A stretch of 32,539 nt of DNA from [Chlorobium] sp. 445 (GCA_002763895.1 NSLH01000028.1:1-32539), one strand, 5' to 3'. Counted from the first letter of the stretch, positions 7,967-17,049 are shown. Program-made: numbers and translations. Notes: generated from the sequence alone by a model not told the origin.

Positions 7967-10822
7967 ATGTTTAAGCTACGCTTGAAGACTCTGCGAGTTA
8001 TCTCGGCATTTGGCTTGCTGCTGGGTCTTGGCGCTACATTATGGCTCTGGTGTCAGGACGAAGAACTAAGGGAAGCCTATTACATAGAGCGAGGTGAGAG
8101 ATATGAAAATCCTGAAGCGCGCTACAAATGGGAAATAGAGCAACTGCTCGATCCTTACACGGGTAAATTGCCTAAGGATATTCGCCGCAAAGAATTGCTC
8201 TATGCCAACCGATTGCCAAGCGATGATGAAATCCGCGAAAGAGCGGCGCTGGGTTGGTTTAATCAAAATGCAAAAACGCAGTTGCAAACGCAGCAACTGC
8301 AAAGTGTGCAGTGGAATTTTCGCGGACCAATTAATGTCGGTGGACGCACACGCGCGTTGGCTATTGATGTGAGCAATGAAAATGTCATCCTTGCAGGTGG
8401 GGTTTCTGGCGGCATGTGGCGTAGCAACGATGGCGGAAGAACATGGCGCAAAACCACTGCCCCTGATGAACTGCATAGTGTCTCTTGCTTGGCGCAGGAT
8501 ACACGCCCGAGACGGCGCAATATCTGGTATTATGGCACAGGCGAATTGCGCGGCAACAGTGCAAGCTCCAATATCGGTGGCGGTCTTTATCGTGGCGATG
8601 GCATCTTCAAGTCCGTAGATGGCGGCAATACTTGGGCACGCTTACCTTCAACTGTAACTAACGCCCCACAAGTCTTCGACAACTATTTCGATTGGGTCTG
8701 GAACATTGCTATTGATCCGTCGAACTTGAATGAGGATGAAGTCTATGCGGCGACACTTGGCGCAATTCATCGAAGTATTGATGGTGGCAACAGTTGGCGT
8801 GTGGTATTGCCTCAAGGTGGAAATTTTTCTAACGCAGTCATTTCACCGCGCTTTAATGATGTCGCTGTGACATCAACAGGGGTAGTCTATGCAGCAATGA
8901 GTTCAGCAACGAGCGATGCGAATGTAACAGTAGCACAAGGACGCGGCATCTGGCGTTCAACAGATGGCATAAACTGGACAAACATTACACCAGCAAACTT
9001 TCCAAGCACTTACAATCGCATTGTGATTGGCATTGCCCCCTCAAATGAAAATATTGTCTATTTCTTGGGTGAAACGCCCAATAGCGGATTCAATGGCGAT
9101 GGCAGAGACTGGACAAGTCTCTGGCGCTACACCTACATTTCAGGAGACGGCACCGGCGCAGGTGGTCGCTGGGAAGATTTAACGAGTAACATGCCCGCGT
9201 TCGGCGGTTCTGTTGGTAACATGAATTCACAGCAGAGTTACAACCTTGTTGTCAAAGTCAAGCCAGATGACCCAAATGTGGTCTTTATTGGTGGCACAAA
9301 TCTCTACCGTTCGACCAGCGGGTTCACAACAAACACGAACACGGCTTGGATTGGTGGCTACTCCAATCTCAACAACATCAGCCTCTACCCCAATCATCAT
9401 TGCGATCAGCACTGCATTGTATTTTTGCCATCCAATCCGAATGTGATGTTTACAGGTAATGATGGCGGCGTACAGCGCACAAATAATTGCATGGCACAAA
9501 ATGTGGTCTGGGAAGATCTATCGCGTGGCTACATCACATCACAATTCTATACGCTGGCTATAGAACAGAACACAGTGAGCGACATCATCATTGGTGGCTT
9601 GCAAGACAACGGCACACAGTTTGTCAATTCATCAACGGCTGATGTGGATTGGCGTGAAGTGTACGGCGGCGACGGTGGCTACTGTGCCATTGCAAATGGC
9701 GGCAATCCATATTTCATCTCTGTCCAAGAAGGCAGAATTTTCCGTGCATCGCTAAGTGCAGATGGTCGCCCACTCTCAGTAGTATCTATCACACCGCAAA
9801 ATGCCAGTAACCCGCTCTTTATCAATCCATTCGTCTTAGACCCAAACAATAGTAACATTCTTTACTCACTTGGCGGCGATAGAGTTTTTCGTAATACCAA
9901 TGCGCTCACATCAACAGCGGCGAGCTGGGATACACTCTCACCACCTTTCCCCGGAGCAAGGCTAACGAGTTTAGCCATCTCACGCACGCCTGCTAATCGA
10001 TTGTACTATGGCACAAACAACGGCAGAGTCTTTCGCGTCGATGATGCGCACTCCAATGCCGCTGTTACAACAGAAATCACAGGTGCAAATTTTCCACGTA
10101 GCGGCACATCTAATGTGGGCTATGTTAGTTGCATTGCAATTGACCCAACGGATGCAAACAAAGTTATGGTCGTATTTTCAAACTACAACATTCTGAGCCT
10201 GTTTTACAGTGAAGATGGTGGCGCAAGTTGGTCGGCAGTAGCTGGAAACTTAGAGGAAAATCCTGATGGCACAGGGAGCGGACCAGCCGTAAAATGCGCA
10301 GAGATTTTGCCCGTGCAAGGTGGCAAAGTCTATTTCGTGGGCACTACAACAGGACTCTACGCTACAGCAAGACTAAATGGTATGCAAACCCAATGGGTGC
10401 AGCAAGGACACAGAACACTTGGCAATGTGGTCGTCGATATGATTCGTGCAAGGCAAGCAGATGGATTGGTGGCGGTCGCAACGCATGGCAATGGTATCTA
10501 CAGCGCAAACATTACAAATCTAACGCCGCTCTCAGCACAAACAGATGCACCAATTGCACGCTCATTCCGATTGATGCAAAATTATCCTAACCCATTTAAT
10601 CCAACAACGCTAATTCAATATCAACTGCCAACGCCGAGCATGGTTTTGCTCAAAGTCTATGATGCGTTAGGACGAGAAGTGGCAACACTTGTCAATGAAC
10701 GCAAAGACGCAGGTCTGCATCAGGTCGAATTTCGCCCGATGAATCTTGCAAGTGGCACCTATTTCTACCGCTTGCAAGCAGGGCAATTTGTGGAAACCAA
10801 AAAGATGATGCTTATCAAGTAA
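7967..10822 (+). CDS. secreted beta-propeller protein with T9SS C-terminal sorting domain
   Basis: The 951-residue protein has an N-terminal hydrophobic export segment (about 11-28). A very large sortilin/BNR-like region follows, with Asp-box turns at 153-160 (SNDGGRTW), 216-223 (SVDGGNTW), 270-277 (SIDGGNSW), 331-337 (STDGINW) and 748-755 (SEDGGASW). Residues about 868-951 (YPNPFNP, then LKVYDALGREVATL, then SGTYFYRL and KKMMLIK) form a classic type A sorting domain of the type IX secretion system, so the protein should be released at or attached to the cell surface. Such propellers bind or cleave glycans or proteins, but no catalytic residues can be assigned. The start abuts the ybaB stop. 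A strong AGGAGGGAG site at 7948-7956 inside ybaB suits coupled translation. Confidence 0.92.
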   Translation: MFKLRLKTLRVISAFGLLLGLGATLWLWCQDEELREAYYIERGERYENPEARYKWEIEQLLDPYTGKLPKDIRRKELLYANRLPSDDEIRERAALGWFNQNAKTQLQTQQLQSVQWNFRGPINVGGRTRALAIDVSNENVILAGGVSGGMWRSNDGGRTWRKTTAPDELHSVSCLAQDTRPRRRNIWYYGTGELRGNSASSNIGGGLYRGDGIFKSVDGGNTWARLPSTVTNAPQVFDNYFDWVWNIAIDPSNLNEDEVYAATLGAIHRSIDGGNSWRVVLPQGGNFSNAVISPRFNDVAVTSTGVVYAAMSSATSDANVTVAQGRGIWRSTDGINWTNITPANFPSTYNRIVIGIAPSNENIVYFLGETPNSGFNGDGRDWTSLWRYTYISGDGTGAGGRWEDLTSNMPAFGGSVGNMNSQQSYNLVVKVKPDDPNVVFIGGTNLYRSTSGFTTNTNTAWIGGYSNLNNISLYPNHHCDQHCIVFLPSNPNVMFTGNDGGVQRTNNCMAQNVVWEDLSRGYITSQFYTLAIEQNTVSDIIIGGLQDNGTQFVNSSTADVDWREVYGGDGGYCAIANGGNPYFISVQEGRIFRASLSADGRPLSVVSITPQNASNPLFINPFVLDPNNSNILYSLGGDRVFRNTNALTSTAASWDTLSPPFPGARLTSLAISRTPANRLYYGTNNGRVFRVDDAHSNAAVTTEITGANFPRSGTSNVGYVSCIAIDPTDANKVMVVFSNYNILSLFYSEDGGASWSAVAGNLEENPDGTGSGPAVKCAEILPVQGGKVYFVGTTTGLYATARLNGMQTQWVQQGHRTLGNVVVDMIRARQADGLVAVATHGNGIYSANITNLTPLSAQTDAPIARSFRLMQNYPNPFNPTTLIQYQLPTPSMVLLKVYDALGREVATLVNERKDAGLHQVEFRPMNLASGTYFYRLQAGQFVETKKMMLIK

Positions 10823-10858
10823 GATGCCCAAGGATTGCTGCCTGCAAAGAGAAAATAA

Positions 10859-10882
10859 AAAGGGCGCAGTGATGCGCCCTTT
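10859..10882. terminator. bidirectional intrinsic terminator
   Basis: AAAGGGCGCA pairs perfectly over ten bases with TGCGCCCTTT around a GTGA loop. A-rich sequence precedes it and T-rich sequence follows, so it can end both the plus-strand propeller gene and the minus-strand aldolase gene, which converge here. Confidence 0.88.
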
Positions 10883-10891
10883 AACTTTGAG

Positions 10892-11983
10892 TTAAGCAAT
10901 CGTGATATGCTTATCAAGATAGACATCTTGAATTGCATTGAGAATTGCGATGCCTTCTTTCATGGGCTTTTGGAAGGCTTTGCGTCCAGAAATGAGACCC
11001 ATACCACCAGCACGCTTGTTGATAACAGCCGTCCTGACCGCGTCAAAGAGGTCATTGTCGCCTGATGCACCACCTGAATTGATCAGACCCGCTCTGCCCA
11101 TGTAGCAATTAAGCACTTGATAACGGCAAAGATCGATAGGATGGTCGGTGACAAGGTCGGTATACATTCGGCTATCCGATTTGCCGTAGGGGCTGTCCTT
11201 CGTGCTCAGGGCTTTGTAGCCCCCGTTGTTCTCTGGCAATTTTTGCTTGATGATATCAGCTTCAATCGTTACGCCCAAGTGATTGGCTTGCGCGGTCAGA
11301 TCAGCTGAGACATGATAATCTGTGCCATTGACCTTGAAAGCAGGGTTGCGCAAGTAGCACCAGAGAATCGTTGCCATACCCAAATCATGCGCTTGCTTAA
11401 ACGCTTCAGAGACCTCAATAATTTGGCGGCTGGATTCAGCGGAGCCGAAATAAATGGTGGCACCGACAGCCACACAGCCCATATCAAATGCCATCTTGAT
11501 ATTACCGAACATGATTTGATCAAACTTGTTCGGATAGGTCAGAAATTCGTTGTGGTTTATTTTGGCAATGAAAGGAATTTTGTGCGCATATTTACGCGCT
11601 ATACTGCCCAGTACGCCAAATGTGGAGGCGACAGCATTGCAGCCACCCTCAATGGCAAGTTTGACGATGTTTTCACCGTCAAAGTAGATTGGATTCTTGG
11701 CAAATGACGCGCCAGCAGAGTGCTCAACGCCTTGGTCGACAGGTAAGATCGAAAGGTAGCCTGTGCCAGCAAGTCGCCCTGTATTAAAGAGCAGTTGCAA
11801 ATTGCGCAGCACATTGGGACTGCGGTCGGAGTGTGCCCAGACACGGTCGACAAAATCAGGACCGGGCAAATGCAAATGTTCTTTTGGAATCTTGGCTTTG
11901 TGTTCCAAAAGAGTCTTGGCTTCAGCGCCTAACACTTCTTCGACATCGATGGTGAGATTGCTCTCGAGAACGGCAGTACTCAT
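10892..11983 (-). CDS. fbaB: class I fructose-bisphosphate aldolase, DhnA/FbaB type
   Basis: This cytoplasmic enzyme splits fructose 1,6-bisphosphate into triose phosphates, or runs in reverse in gluconeogenesis, through a Schiff-base lysine. The 363-residue length and long stretches closely resemble E. coli FbaB. These include [10 protein letters not shown] (80-89), [59 protein letters not shown] and [20 protein letters not shown]. The likely Schiff-base residue is Lys246 in ADIIKQK. The gene faces the propeller gene across a shared terminator. It is divergent from mlaE, with a 172-base intergenic region carrying a 12-base palindrome. Assignment is very secure. Confidence 0.97.
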   Translation of the reverse strand: MSTAVLESNLTIDVEEVLGAEAKTLLEHKAKIPKEHLHLPGPDFVDRVWAHSDRSPNVLRNLQLLFNTGRLAGTGYLSILPVDQGVEHSAGASFAKNPIYFDGENIVKLAIEGGCNAVASTFGVLGSIARKYAHKIPFIAKINHNEFLTYPNKFDQIMFGNIKMAFDMGCVAVGATIYFGSAESSRQIIEVSEAFKQAHDLGMATILWCYLRNPAFKVNGTDYHVSADLTAQANHLGVTIEADIIKQKLPENNGGYKALSTKDSPYGKSDSRMYTDLVTDHPIDLCRYQVLNCYMGRAGLINSGGASGDNDLFDAVRTAVINKRAGGMGLISGRKAFQKPMKEGIAILNAIQDVYLDKHITIA

Positions 11984-12072
11984 AGTTTGTAATCATTTTG
12001 GTTGGAAAAACCACTTTTCGCCCATTGAGGAAACAGTTAAATATAAAAATTTTCATACGGTTTGTTTGCTGA

Positions 12073-12084
12073 TGTAGTACTACA
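12073..12084. promoter_or_regulatory. perfect 12-base palindrome in the fbaB/mlaE divergent region
   Basis: TGTAGTACTACA is an exact inverted repeat about 90 bases from the fbaB start and about 70 from the mlaE start. Its place in the middle of a divergent promoter region fits an operator for a dimeric regulator. No binding protein can be named. Confidence 0.35.
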
Positions 12085-12155
12085 AAATTGCGCAATCAAG
12101 CACAGGTAACCTTTACAATCACTTTAAGCATAATGCCACAAAACACAGAAATACC

Positions 12156-12902
12156 ATGACACTTGCTATCAATTTTTTTACAGAGATTGGTCAAATTGCA
12201 ATGATGTTCGGCGGTGTGCTGAAAACTTTGCCTCGCTGTTTCAAGGATCGCAAATTGATTGTAACGCAAATGTCGCACATTGGTGTGGATTCACTGCCAC
12301 TTGTGGTGCTCGTCTCCATTTTCACGGGCGCAATCGCTGCGTGGCAAGCTGCCTATCAGATGAAAGGACTTGCGCCAATGAGCCTTGTCGGTGGCATCAC
12401 ATCGCGTGTGATTATTATTGAACTCGGTCCCGTGCTGACAGGCATTATCATCGCAGGGCGCGTGGGCGCCTCTATCGCTGCAGAAATCGGTACAATGAAA
12501 GTTACCGAACAAATCGACGCGCTGGAAACCATGGCAATCAACCCCATACGCTACCTTGCCATGCCACGCATTTTAGCTACAACATTGATGTTGCCGATTC
12601 TCGTCATTTTTGCAAACCTTGTGGCAATTGCAGGCGCATTTGTCGTCTCATCCTCCTTCTTAGGGCTTTCTGCATCAGGATTCTTTGACTCGCTCAAAAA
12701 TTTCTTTTACGTCAAAGATGTGTTTGGAGCGCTGCTCAAAGCGGCAATTTTTGGATTGGTGACCTCAGCAATTGGTTGCCACATTGGCTTCCGTACGGAT
12801 GGCGGGGCAGAAGGTGTCGGGGTCGCTACGATTCGCAGTTTCGTAGTCTCTTCCGCCACAATTCTCATCGGTGATTATTTCCTGTGGCTCTTTCTTTTTT
12901 GA
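12156..12902 (+). CDS. mlaE: MlaE family ABC transporter permease (lipid transport)
   Basis: This 248-residue inner-membrane permease is of the MlaE/YrbE type, which moves phospholipids or related lipids between inner and outer membranes as part of MCE transporters. About five to six hydrophobic segments are visible. The family core ELGPVLTGIIIAGRVGAS is followed at once by IAAEIGTMKVTEQIDAL (residues about 89-123), then by MAINPIRYLAMPRILA, all hallmarks of MlaE. No MlaF ATPase or MlaD substrate-binding gene lies next to it, so its partners must be encoded elsewhere. A DUF4412-like exported protein follows 51 bases later and may be cotranscribed. Confidence 0.94.
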   Translation: MTLAINFFTEIGQIAMMFGGVLKTLPRCFKDRKLIVTQMSHIGVDSLPLVVLVSIFTGAIAAWQAAYQMKGLAPMSLVGGITSRVIIIELGPVLTGIIIAGRVGASIAAEIGTMKVTEQIDALETMAINPIRYLAMPRILATTLMLPILVIFANLVAIAGAFVVSSSFLGLSASGFFDSLKNFFYVKDVFGALLKAAIFGLVTSAIGCHIGFRTDGGAEGVGVATIRSFVVSSATILIGDYFLWLFLF

Positions 12903-12953
12903 ATGTAACTCCAAACGCAAAGCATCGTAACGCTTTCTATAGCCCAAACCAAA

Positions 12954-13574
12954 ATGACCTACATCCTTTTCTTTGCGCTGCTTTTTACATCGCCTAAACC
13001 TTTTGAAGGTTCAATCATCTTTTCGGTCTCTGCGCCAGAAGTGAAGAACGGTAAGCTTGTGATCATGCTCTCACGCTATGGCGCAAAAGCAATCTTCGAT
13101 GGTAAAAATCAAGCCTTTGAGTTCTTGATTCCAAAGCAAGACAGTGCAGCCTACAAACTCAATGCCTACGCCAAAACATATAATATCGTTGGACTTGCAG
13201 AGTCACAGCGGCTGGCTGAATCACTTGGACGATGGGATGCCTACACGCTTGACAAGCTCGGTGAAGAGACCGTATTAGGCTACAAATGCAAGCGATGTCG
13301 TCTGAGCACGAAACAGCGTACGATAGAACTCTGGACAACAAGCGAGATTTTAGATGCAGAGGAACTGACCAAACTTGCAGGTGCTGTTACACTTCTTGGC
13401 TTAAATCCGAGAATGGTTGATGAGATGAAAAAAGCAGGTGTAGCAGGATTTCCGCTGAAAGTGCGCGCTGAAGAAAACGGTCAGATTTTGACAATTGACG
13501 CAAAGAAAATCTCTAAAAAAACTTTCCCAAAATCCACATTTGAGATTCCAAAAGGCTACAGACCTATCGAATAG
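12954..13574 (+). CDS. DUF4412-like exported protein
   Basis: The 206-residue protein starts with a short hydrophobic export segment (MTYILFFALLFTSP) and continues as a mainly beta protein. FEGSIIFSVSAPE begins the typical DUF4412 strand pair. The diagnostic LGEETVLGYKCKRCRL lies at about 102-117 and is followed by a WTTSEIL segment. DUF4412 proteins are periplasmic or outer-membrane proteins of Bacteroidota relatives with no proven function; their fold may resemble lipid carriers. Being directly downstream of mlaE raises the guess that it handles lipid in the periplasm, but this is inference. The gene carries an A7 run (13515-13521) without loss of frame. Confidence 0.72.
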   Translation: MTYILFFALLFTSPKPFEGSIIFSVSAPEVKNGKLVIMLSRYGAKAIFDGKNQAFEFLIPKQDSAAYKLNAYAKTYNIVGLAESQRLAESLGRWDAYTLDKLGEETVLGYKCKRCRLSTKQRTIELWTTSEILDAEELTKLAGAVTLLGLNPRMVDEMKKAGVAGFPLKVRAEENGQILTIDAKKISKKTFPKSTFEIPKGYRPIE

Positions 13575-13607
13575 AAAACGCTGCACTGCCCGAAGCTAAT
13601 GCAGCGT
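13572..13607 (-). terminator. intrinsic terminator, stronger on the minus strand
   Basis: ACGCTGCA (13578-13585) pairs with TGCAGCGT (13600-13607) around a 14-base loop. Read on the minus strand, the hairpin ends in a short T run, suiting the end of the lipoprotein gene whose stop is at 13633. It may also serve the convergent DUF4412-like gene. Confidence 0.5.
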
Positions 13608-13632
13608 GTGAGCTTGCTACTCTTTTCAGAAG

Positions 13633-14580
13633 TTAGAAAGGTAAAAATGCGCCAGATATCCATTGGCAGGAGCCTCTGAACTCACCACGGCGACCCCTGA
13701 CGGAAATGGGCAGGATACCACTGCGCTCTTGCGAAAGATCAATGCTGAACTCACGGTTGACTTGACTTTCGCTGTAGGTTTCACCGCGCACAAAAGTGAT
13801 GCGTGCGGTGTATGTGCCAGTAATTGTACCAGATGTCGCACGCGCATAAATGTTCTGGACGCGGCGTGTACGATTGAGAGGCACCACAACATCGCGCAGT
13901 GTAGCTGTGATGGTGTGATTACTGACGCGTAGAGCCTCGCCAGCTGTCAGTGAGTCAATACCAGAGCGACGATAAGGTGCCGCAGAGTTGAGCGTCATAA
14001 TAGGATTTGCAGTATCCGCAAAGGAGATTGTGCCGCGCAGCGCACCCTCTAATCGGGTCAAGCGATGCGATAGCTGACGGTTTTTAAAGTAGCCTGTGCA
14101 AGAATCAGGCACGATTTCAAAGGTGACAAGGTCGGCAAGCTGGTTGTTTGTTCTGAGAAACTGTTGCCCGACACCATCGCGTGAAAAACGCAGACGATAC
14201 TGGCGTGTCCAACTGCCTTGCACCGTAGGGGTATTGATTGAGCGTTGCACGCTAATGGTCCAAGTCTGGTTTGCCGGGTTGTACTCACGGCGGCGAATCA
14301 TGCCATTGCGGCTCAGCATAGGACGATTGTCCAGCAGGGTTGCGGCATCAGGTGAAGCCATAAAGTTCAGCACCCCGTCAGAAGTAAGTTCAACAATGTC
14401 AGTGAGTTGATCATTGAGTCCGCCATTGTCAGAGCCTATTGCCCCTGAAATGACGGTAGCAGCATCCAATGAAGCAAGTTGGCTCTCATCTTGAGCGGGC
14501 TCAGAGGCTGTTTGACAGCCTATTGCGCCAAGCAAAATCAGCGCGAAAGCAGCACGAAGGAAAAGAGATGAGCGTTTCAT
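13633..14580 (-). CDS. putative lipoprotein of unknown function
   Basis: I start at the ATG at 14580 (315 residues) because it gives a compact lipoprotein signal, MKRSSLFLRAAFALILLGA followed by IGC, with Cys22 as the lipidated residue. An in-frame ATG four codons upstream (14592) is possible. The mature protein begins with an acidic, Ser/Gln-rich linker and then a beta-rich body with repeated strands such as WTRQYRLRFSRDG, TITATLRDVVVPL and GTYTARITFVRG. That resembles a surface or periplasmic beta-sandwich. Two conserved-looking Cys remain (in DSCTGYF and GSCQW) and could form a disulphide. No family is recognised. It likely ends at the hairpin at 13572-13607. Confidence 0.75.
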   Translation of the reverse strand: MKRSSLFLRAAFALILLGAIGCQTASEPAQDESQLASLDAATVISGAIGSDNGGLNDQLTDIVELTSDGVLNFMASPDAATLLDNRPMLSRNGMIRRREYNPANQTWTISVQRSINTPTVQGSWTRQYRLRFSRDGVGQQFLRTNNQLADLVTFEIVPDSCTGYFKNRQLSHRLTRLEGALRGTISFADTANPIMTLNSAAPYRRSGIDSLTAGEALRVSNHTITATLRDVVVPLNRTRRVQNIYARATSGTITGTYTARITFVRGETYSESQVNREFSIDLSQERSGILPISVRGRRGEFRGSCQWISGAFLPF

Positions 14581-14738
14581 AGTTAGATGCACGATTTAGA
14601 TAGTTTGAAAATTTGTTTTTAATCTACAAGTCGCTTTTCATGGCTTTGAGCGACTGTGCACTCAAAGAGACAGATAGGGGTCAGAAAAGGTTTAATAAAT
14701 CTGATAAGCAAGTGTGGGAAAAAACAAATAGTATGCAT

Positions 14739-14769
14739 TTGGAAAGCACAAGAGAGACGAGTATATTTG
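14739..14769 (+). promoter_or_regulatory. promoter for tRNA-Asp
   Basis: TTG (14739-14741, within TTTG) is followed after 20 bases by TATATTTG (14762-14769), an exact match to the Bacteroidota -7 element TAnnTTTG at standard spacing. Seen as sigma70 boxes it also reads TTGGAA-N17-TATATT. Transcription would begin near 14775, about 30 bases before the tRNA. Confidence 0.6.
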
Positions 14770-14806
14770 CAATCCTTTTCTGAGCAGCGGTGTGTGCTGC
14801 AAGTGG

Positions 14807-14880
14807 GGAGCTGTAGCTCAGTCGGTTAGAGCGCCTGCCTGTCACGCAGGAGGCCGCGGGTTCGAGCCCCGTCAGCTCCG
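14807..14880 (+). tRNA. tRNA-Asp (anticodon GTC)
   Basis: A complete cloverleaf is seen. The acceptor stem pairs GGAGCTG (14807-14813) with CAGCTCC (14873-14879). Anticodon stem CCTGC/GCAGG encloses loop CTGTCAC with anticodon GTC at 14841-14843, and the T arm contains GGTTCGAGCCC. The discriminator base is G14880, expected for tRNA-Asp, and the CCA end is not encoded (next bases CAA). A strong promoter candidate lies at 14739-14769. Confidence 0.97.
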
Positions 14881-14930
14881 CAATCCTCCCTAAGATGTTC
14901 TGCCTTCTATGCCTTCTATTTGGGTGGTTT

Positions 14931-15834
14931 CTACAGCGAAGCAATGACTTCGTCTATGGTAGGAATACGGGTTTTGATAACAGAGCGCAGTTTGTGATTA
15001 TCTAAGCTGCAATCACGCGGGCGTGGCGGCGTTGAAACAACGCTATCCAGCGGCGCAGCGCGATAGGAAGATTCAGGCACGCCGAAATGCTCAAAAATTT
15101 TCTTCCCAATTTCATAACGCGAAAGACGCTCGCTGCCCACGGCATGAAATATGCCCCTTGCCTCTCTAGCGGCATCAAGTGCAAATTCCAAGATAATGTG
15201 TGCAAGCGTCTCTACTGAAATCGGTGAGCGATATTCATCTGTGAAAAGTGTGGGAACACGCGACTGTGCCACCTCAAGCATTAAACGCTCATTAAGGCTA
15301 CGGGTACCGCGTGGTGAGTATCCAAGCATAATCGTCGTGCGAAGAATGATATAGTCTTCGAGCGTTTTTAGTGATGTAATCTTCGCTAATCATCTTAGTT
15401 TCACCGTAGAAGCTAAGTGGGTGGCGCAAATCGGTTTCCACATAATGTCCCTGCTTGCCATCAAAGACTAAGTCGGTGGAGATGAAGATAAGTCGTGCAT
15501 GAAAATGTTCGGCAAGATTGGTAAGCGTGCGTGTAACCAGAATGTTTTGCAGCGTAGCTTCATCACGTCGCCATTCGCAAGCAGCAGGTTCCGTCATTGC
15601 CGCAGTGTGAATAATCACATCCGGTCGCCATTGAGAAATCACATTCCAAACCGTGCTTTCAGATGTCAGATCAAATGAGAGCGGCTTGTAGCCATTTGAA
15701 AATGCTGGTCGAACAACAAAGGTTTTGCTGCGTTGCACGGCGCAGACATCCACATTAGGGCGTGTGCCGAGAAAACGCAAGATGTTGCCGCCAAGCAAGC
15801 CGCTGGCGCCTGTCAGAAAAATTTTAACGGGCAT
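14931..15834 (-). pseudogene. RmlD-like sugar-nucleotide reductase, broken by a single-base frameshift
   Basis: Two overlapping frames together encode one extended-SDR protein of the dTDP-4-dehydrorhamnose reductase (RmlD/RfbD) kind. The first (15834 down to 15298) has GASGLLGGNI (9-18) for NAD(P) binding, STDLVFDG and the active-site YGETK. The second (to 14931) continues with LEDYIILRTTIMLGYSPRG and the substrate-domain segment. The frames join if one base is removed from the T5 run at 15365-15369 (A5 on the coding strand); the merged product would be 300 residues, normal for RmlD. Rhamnose or a related sugar pathway is suggested, but no other rml gene is nearby. It may be a true pseudogene, a sequencing error or, less likely, recoding. 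Confidence 0.8.
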
Positions 15835-15919
15835 TGAAGATAAAGTTTCAACTTGCGCAAATTAGCACTGTGCACCAAGAGTGCACGGCTAGAACACTGT
15901 AAGTAACAAAGAAAACAAG

Positions 15920-16632
15920 ATGCAAAATTCTGAACCGTCCAATGTCGAGACGCTCAAGGGCGAATCGCAAAAACTGCCGCAAGTCAAGCACAAATTGACT
16001 ACTACAACGAACTTGCGCGCAAAGCTATTCACGTCTGTTCGATTGCCATCCCACTGATTTATTATCACATTCCGAGAAAACTTGCGCTGGTCTTGCTCAC
16101 GATTCTGTTCCTAGGCTTTTTCTTAGTGGATTTGCTCAAGATGTTTTCAAAGCCGATTGCTGTGTGGTATTTCAAAACTTTTGGTGCGCTGCTTCGACCT
16201 CATGAAAAAGATGAAACAAAGAAACGCTTCAATGGAGCAACCTTCGTAACAATGTCGGCACTGCTAAGCGTTGCACTGTTTCCAAAAATGATTGCGATTA
16301 GCTCATTTGCAATTTTGATTGTGGCTGATACTGCAGCAGCATTGGTCGGCAGAAAATTTGGAAAGATCCCGCTTTTCTCAAAGACAGTGGAGGGCAGTAT
16401 TGCATTTTTTGTGGCGGCGGTGCTTGTAGTGCTGCTGACACCAAATCTAAATCTCGTGGTGGGTATTGGGCTAGCAATAGTAGCAACAATTGCTGAAGTT
16501 GTGCCGCTGAGAATGATGGGCTATACAATAGATGACAACCTGACTATTCCTTTAGCCTCTGCGACATTTGCTTATGTGTGCTACATCATCTTTCTGCCAG
16601 ATGAGATTGCACTGCTGAGAGTGGGAGAATAA
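15920..16632 (+). pseudogene. dolichol/phytol-kinase-like CTP-dependent polyprenol kinase, frameshifted near the N-terminus
   Basis: The frame open from about 15934 to the stop at 16632 encodes a polytopic kinase of the SEC59/VTE5 (polyprenol or diacylglycerol kinase) family. DYYNELARKAIHVCSIAIP is followed by a membrane helix. The CTP-binding signature ADTAAALVGRKFGKIPLF is followed by SKTVEGSIAFF, and a further signature is YTIDDNLTIPLASA. This frame has no ATG, GTG or TTG before 16093. An ATG at 15920 opens a different frame that reads MQNSEPSNVETLKGESQK and meets the kinase frame if one A is added to the A5 run at 15969-15973. The merged protein would be 237 residues, a normal length. In this group such kinases often salvage phytol or farnesol (inference). 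Confidence 0.72.
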
Positions 16633-16635
16633 AGC

Positions 16636-17049
16636 CTACACAGGTAAAGAAAGGTCAGGCTTGGGCAAATCGCCGTCATGAATTTTATCAACATACCACC
16701 ACCAATGCGAGAGCGGATAGCGCTTGCGCCGATAGGAATCGTCTAACAAGCCAATGCCAAACTCATATTCTTCAAGATACTTGTAGGCTTTATCCAAGAC
16801 AATAGCGTCATTGCGACGGACTTCAGCGGCAAGTTCAGGTGTCAGTTCGTTCTTGCGGATTTCAATGTCACTGCGGTAAAAAAGAAATTCATCATAGCCT
16901 TCAATCCAGATTTCTTCGGGGTCGGCAAGGTCTTTGCAATAGCGTGCATAGATTTTCACAAGTTCTGTGATGGTAAATCCACGAGAACAATAAAGCGGCG
17001 GTGTCGGTTCGTTTATCATCTTGTTTGGCTCATGGTCTTGGCTAGTCAT
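16636..17049 (-). CDS. conserved-looking hypothetical cytoplasmic protein
   Basis: This 137-residue protein has no signal peptide or membrane segment. It is acidic and aromatic-rich, with stretches such as [18 protein letters not shown] and the unusual [18 protein letters not shown] near the C-terminus. I do not recognise the family. Its start overlaps the last eight bases of the upstream hydroxyacyl-CoA dehydrogenase gene, a clear sign of translational coupling, and it stops only three bases from the convergent kinase gene. A role linked to the dehydrogenase is possible but unproven. Confidence 0.75.
   Translation of the reverse strand: MTSQDHEPNKMINEPTPPLYCSRGFTITELVKIYARYCKDLADPEEIWIEGYDEFLFYRSDIEIRKNELTPELAAEVRRNDAIVLDKAYKYLEEYEFGIGLLDDSYRRKRYPLSHWWWYVDKIHDGDLPKPDLSLPV

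Noticed and set aside
12112-12134. TTTACA and CATAAT before mlaE as a promoter
   Set aside because: The spacing is 11 bases, too short for a sigma70 promoter.
14681-14944. Minus-strand frame of 87 codons across tRNA-Asp
   Set aside because: It is the reverse reading of the tRNA (LTGLEPAASCVTGRRSN), a common false gene.
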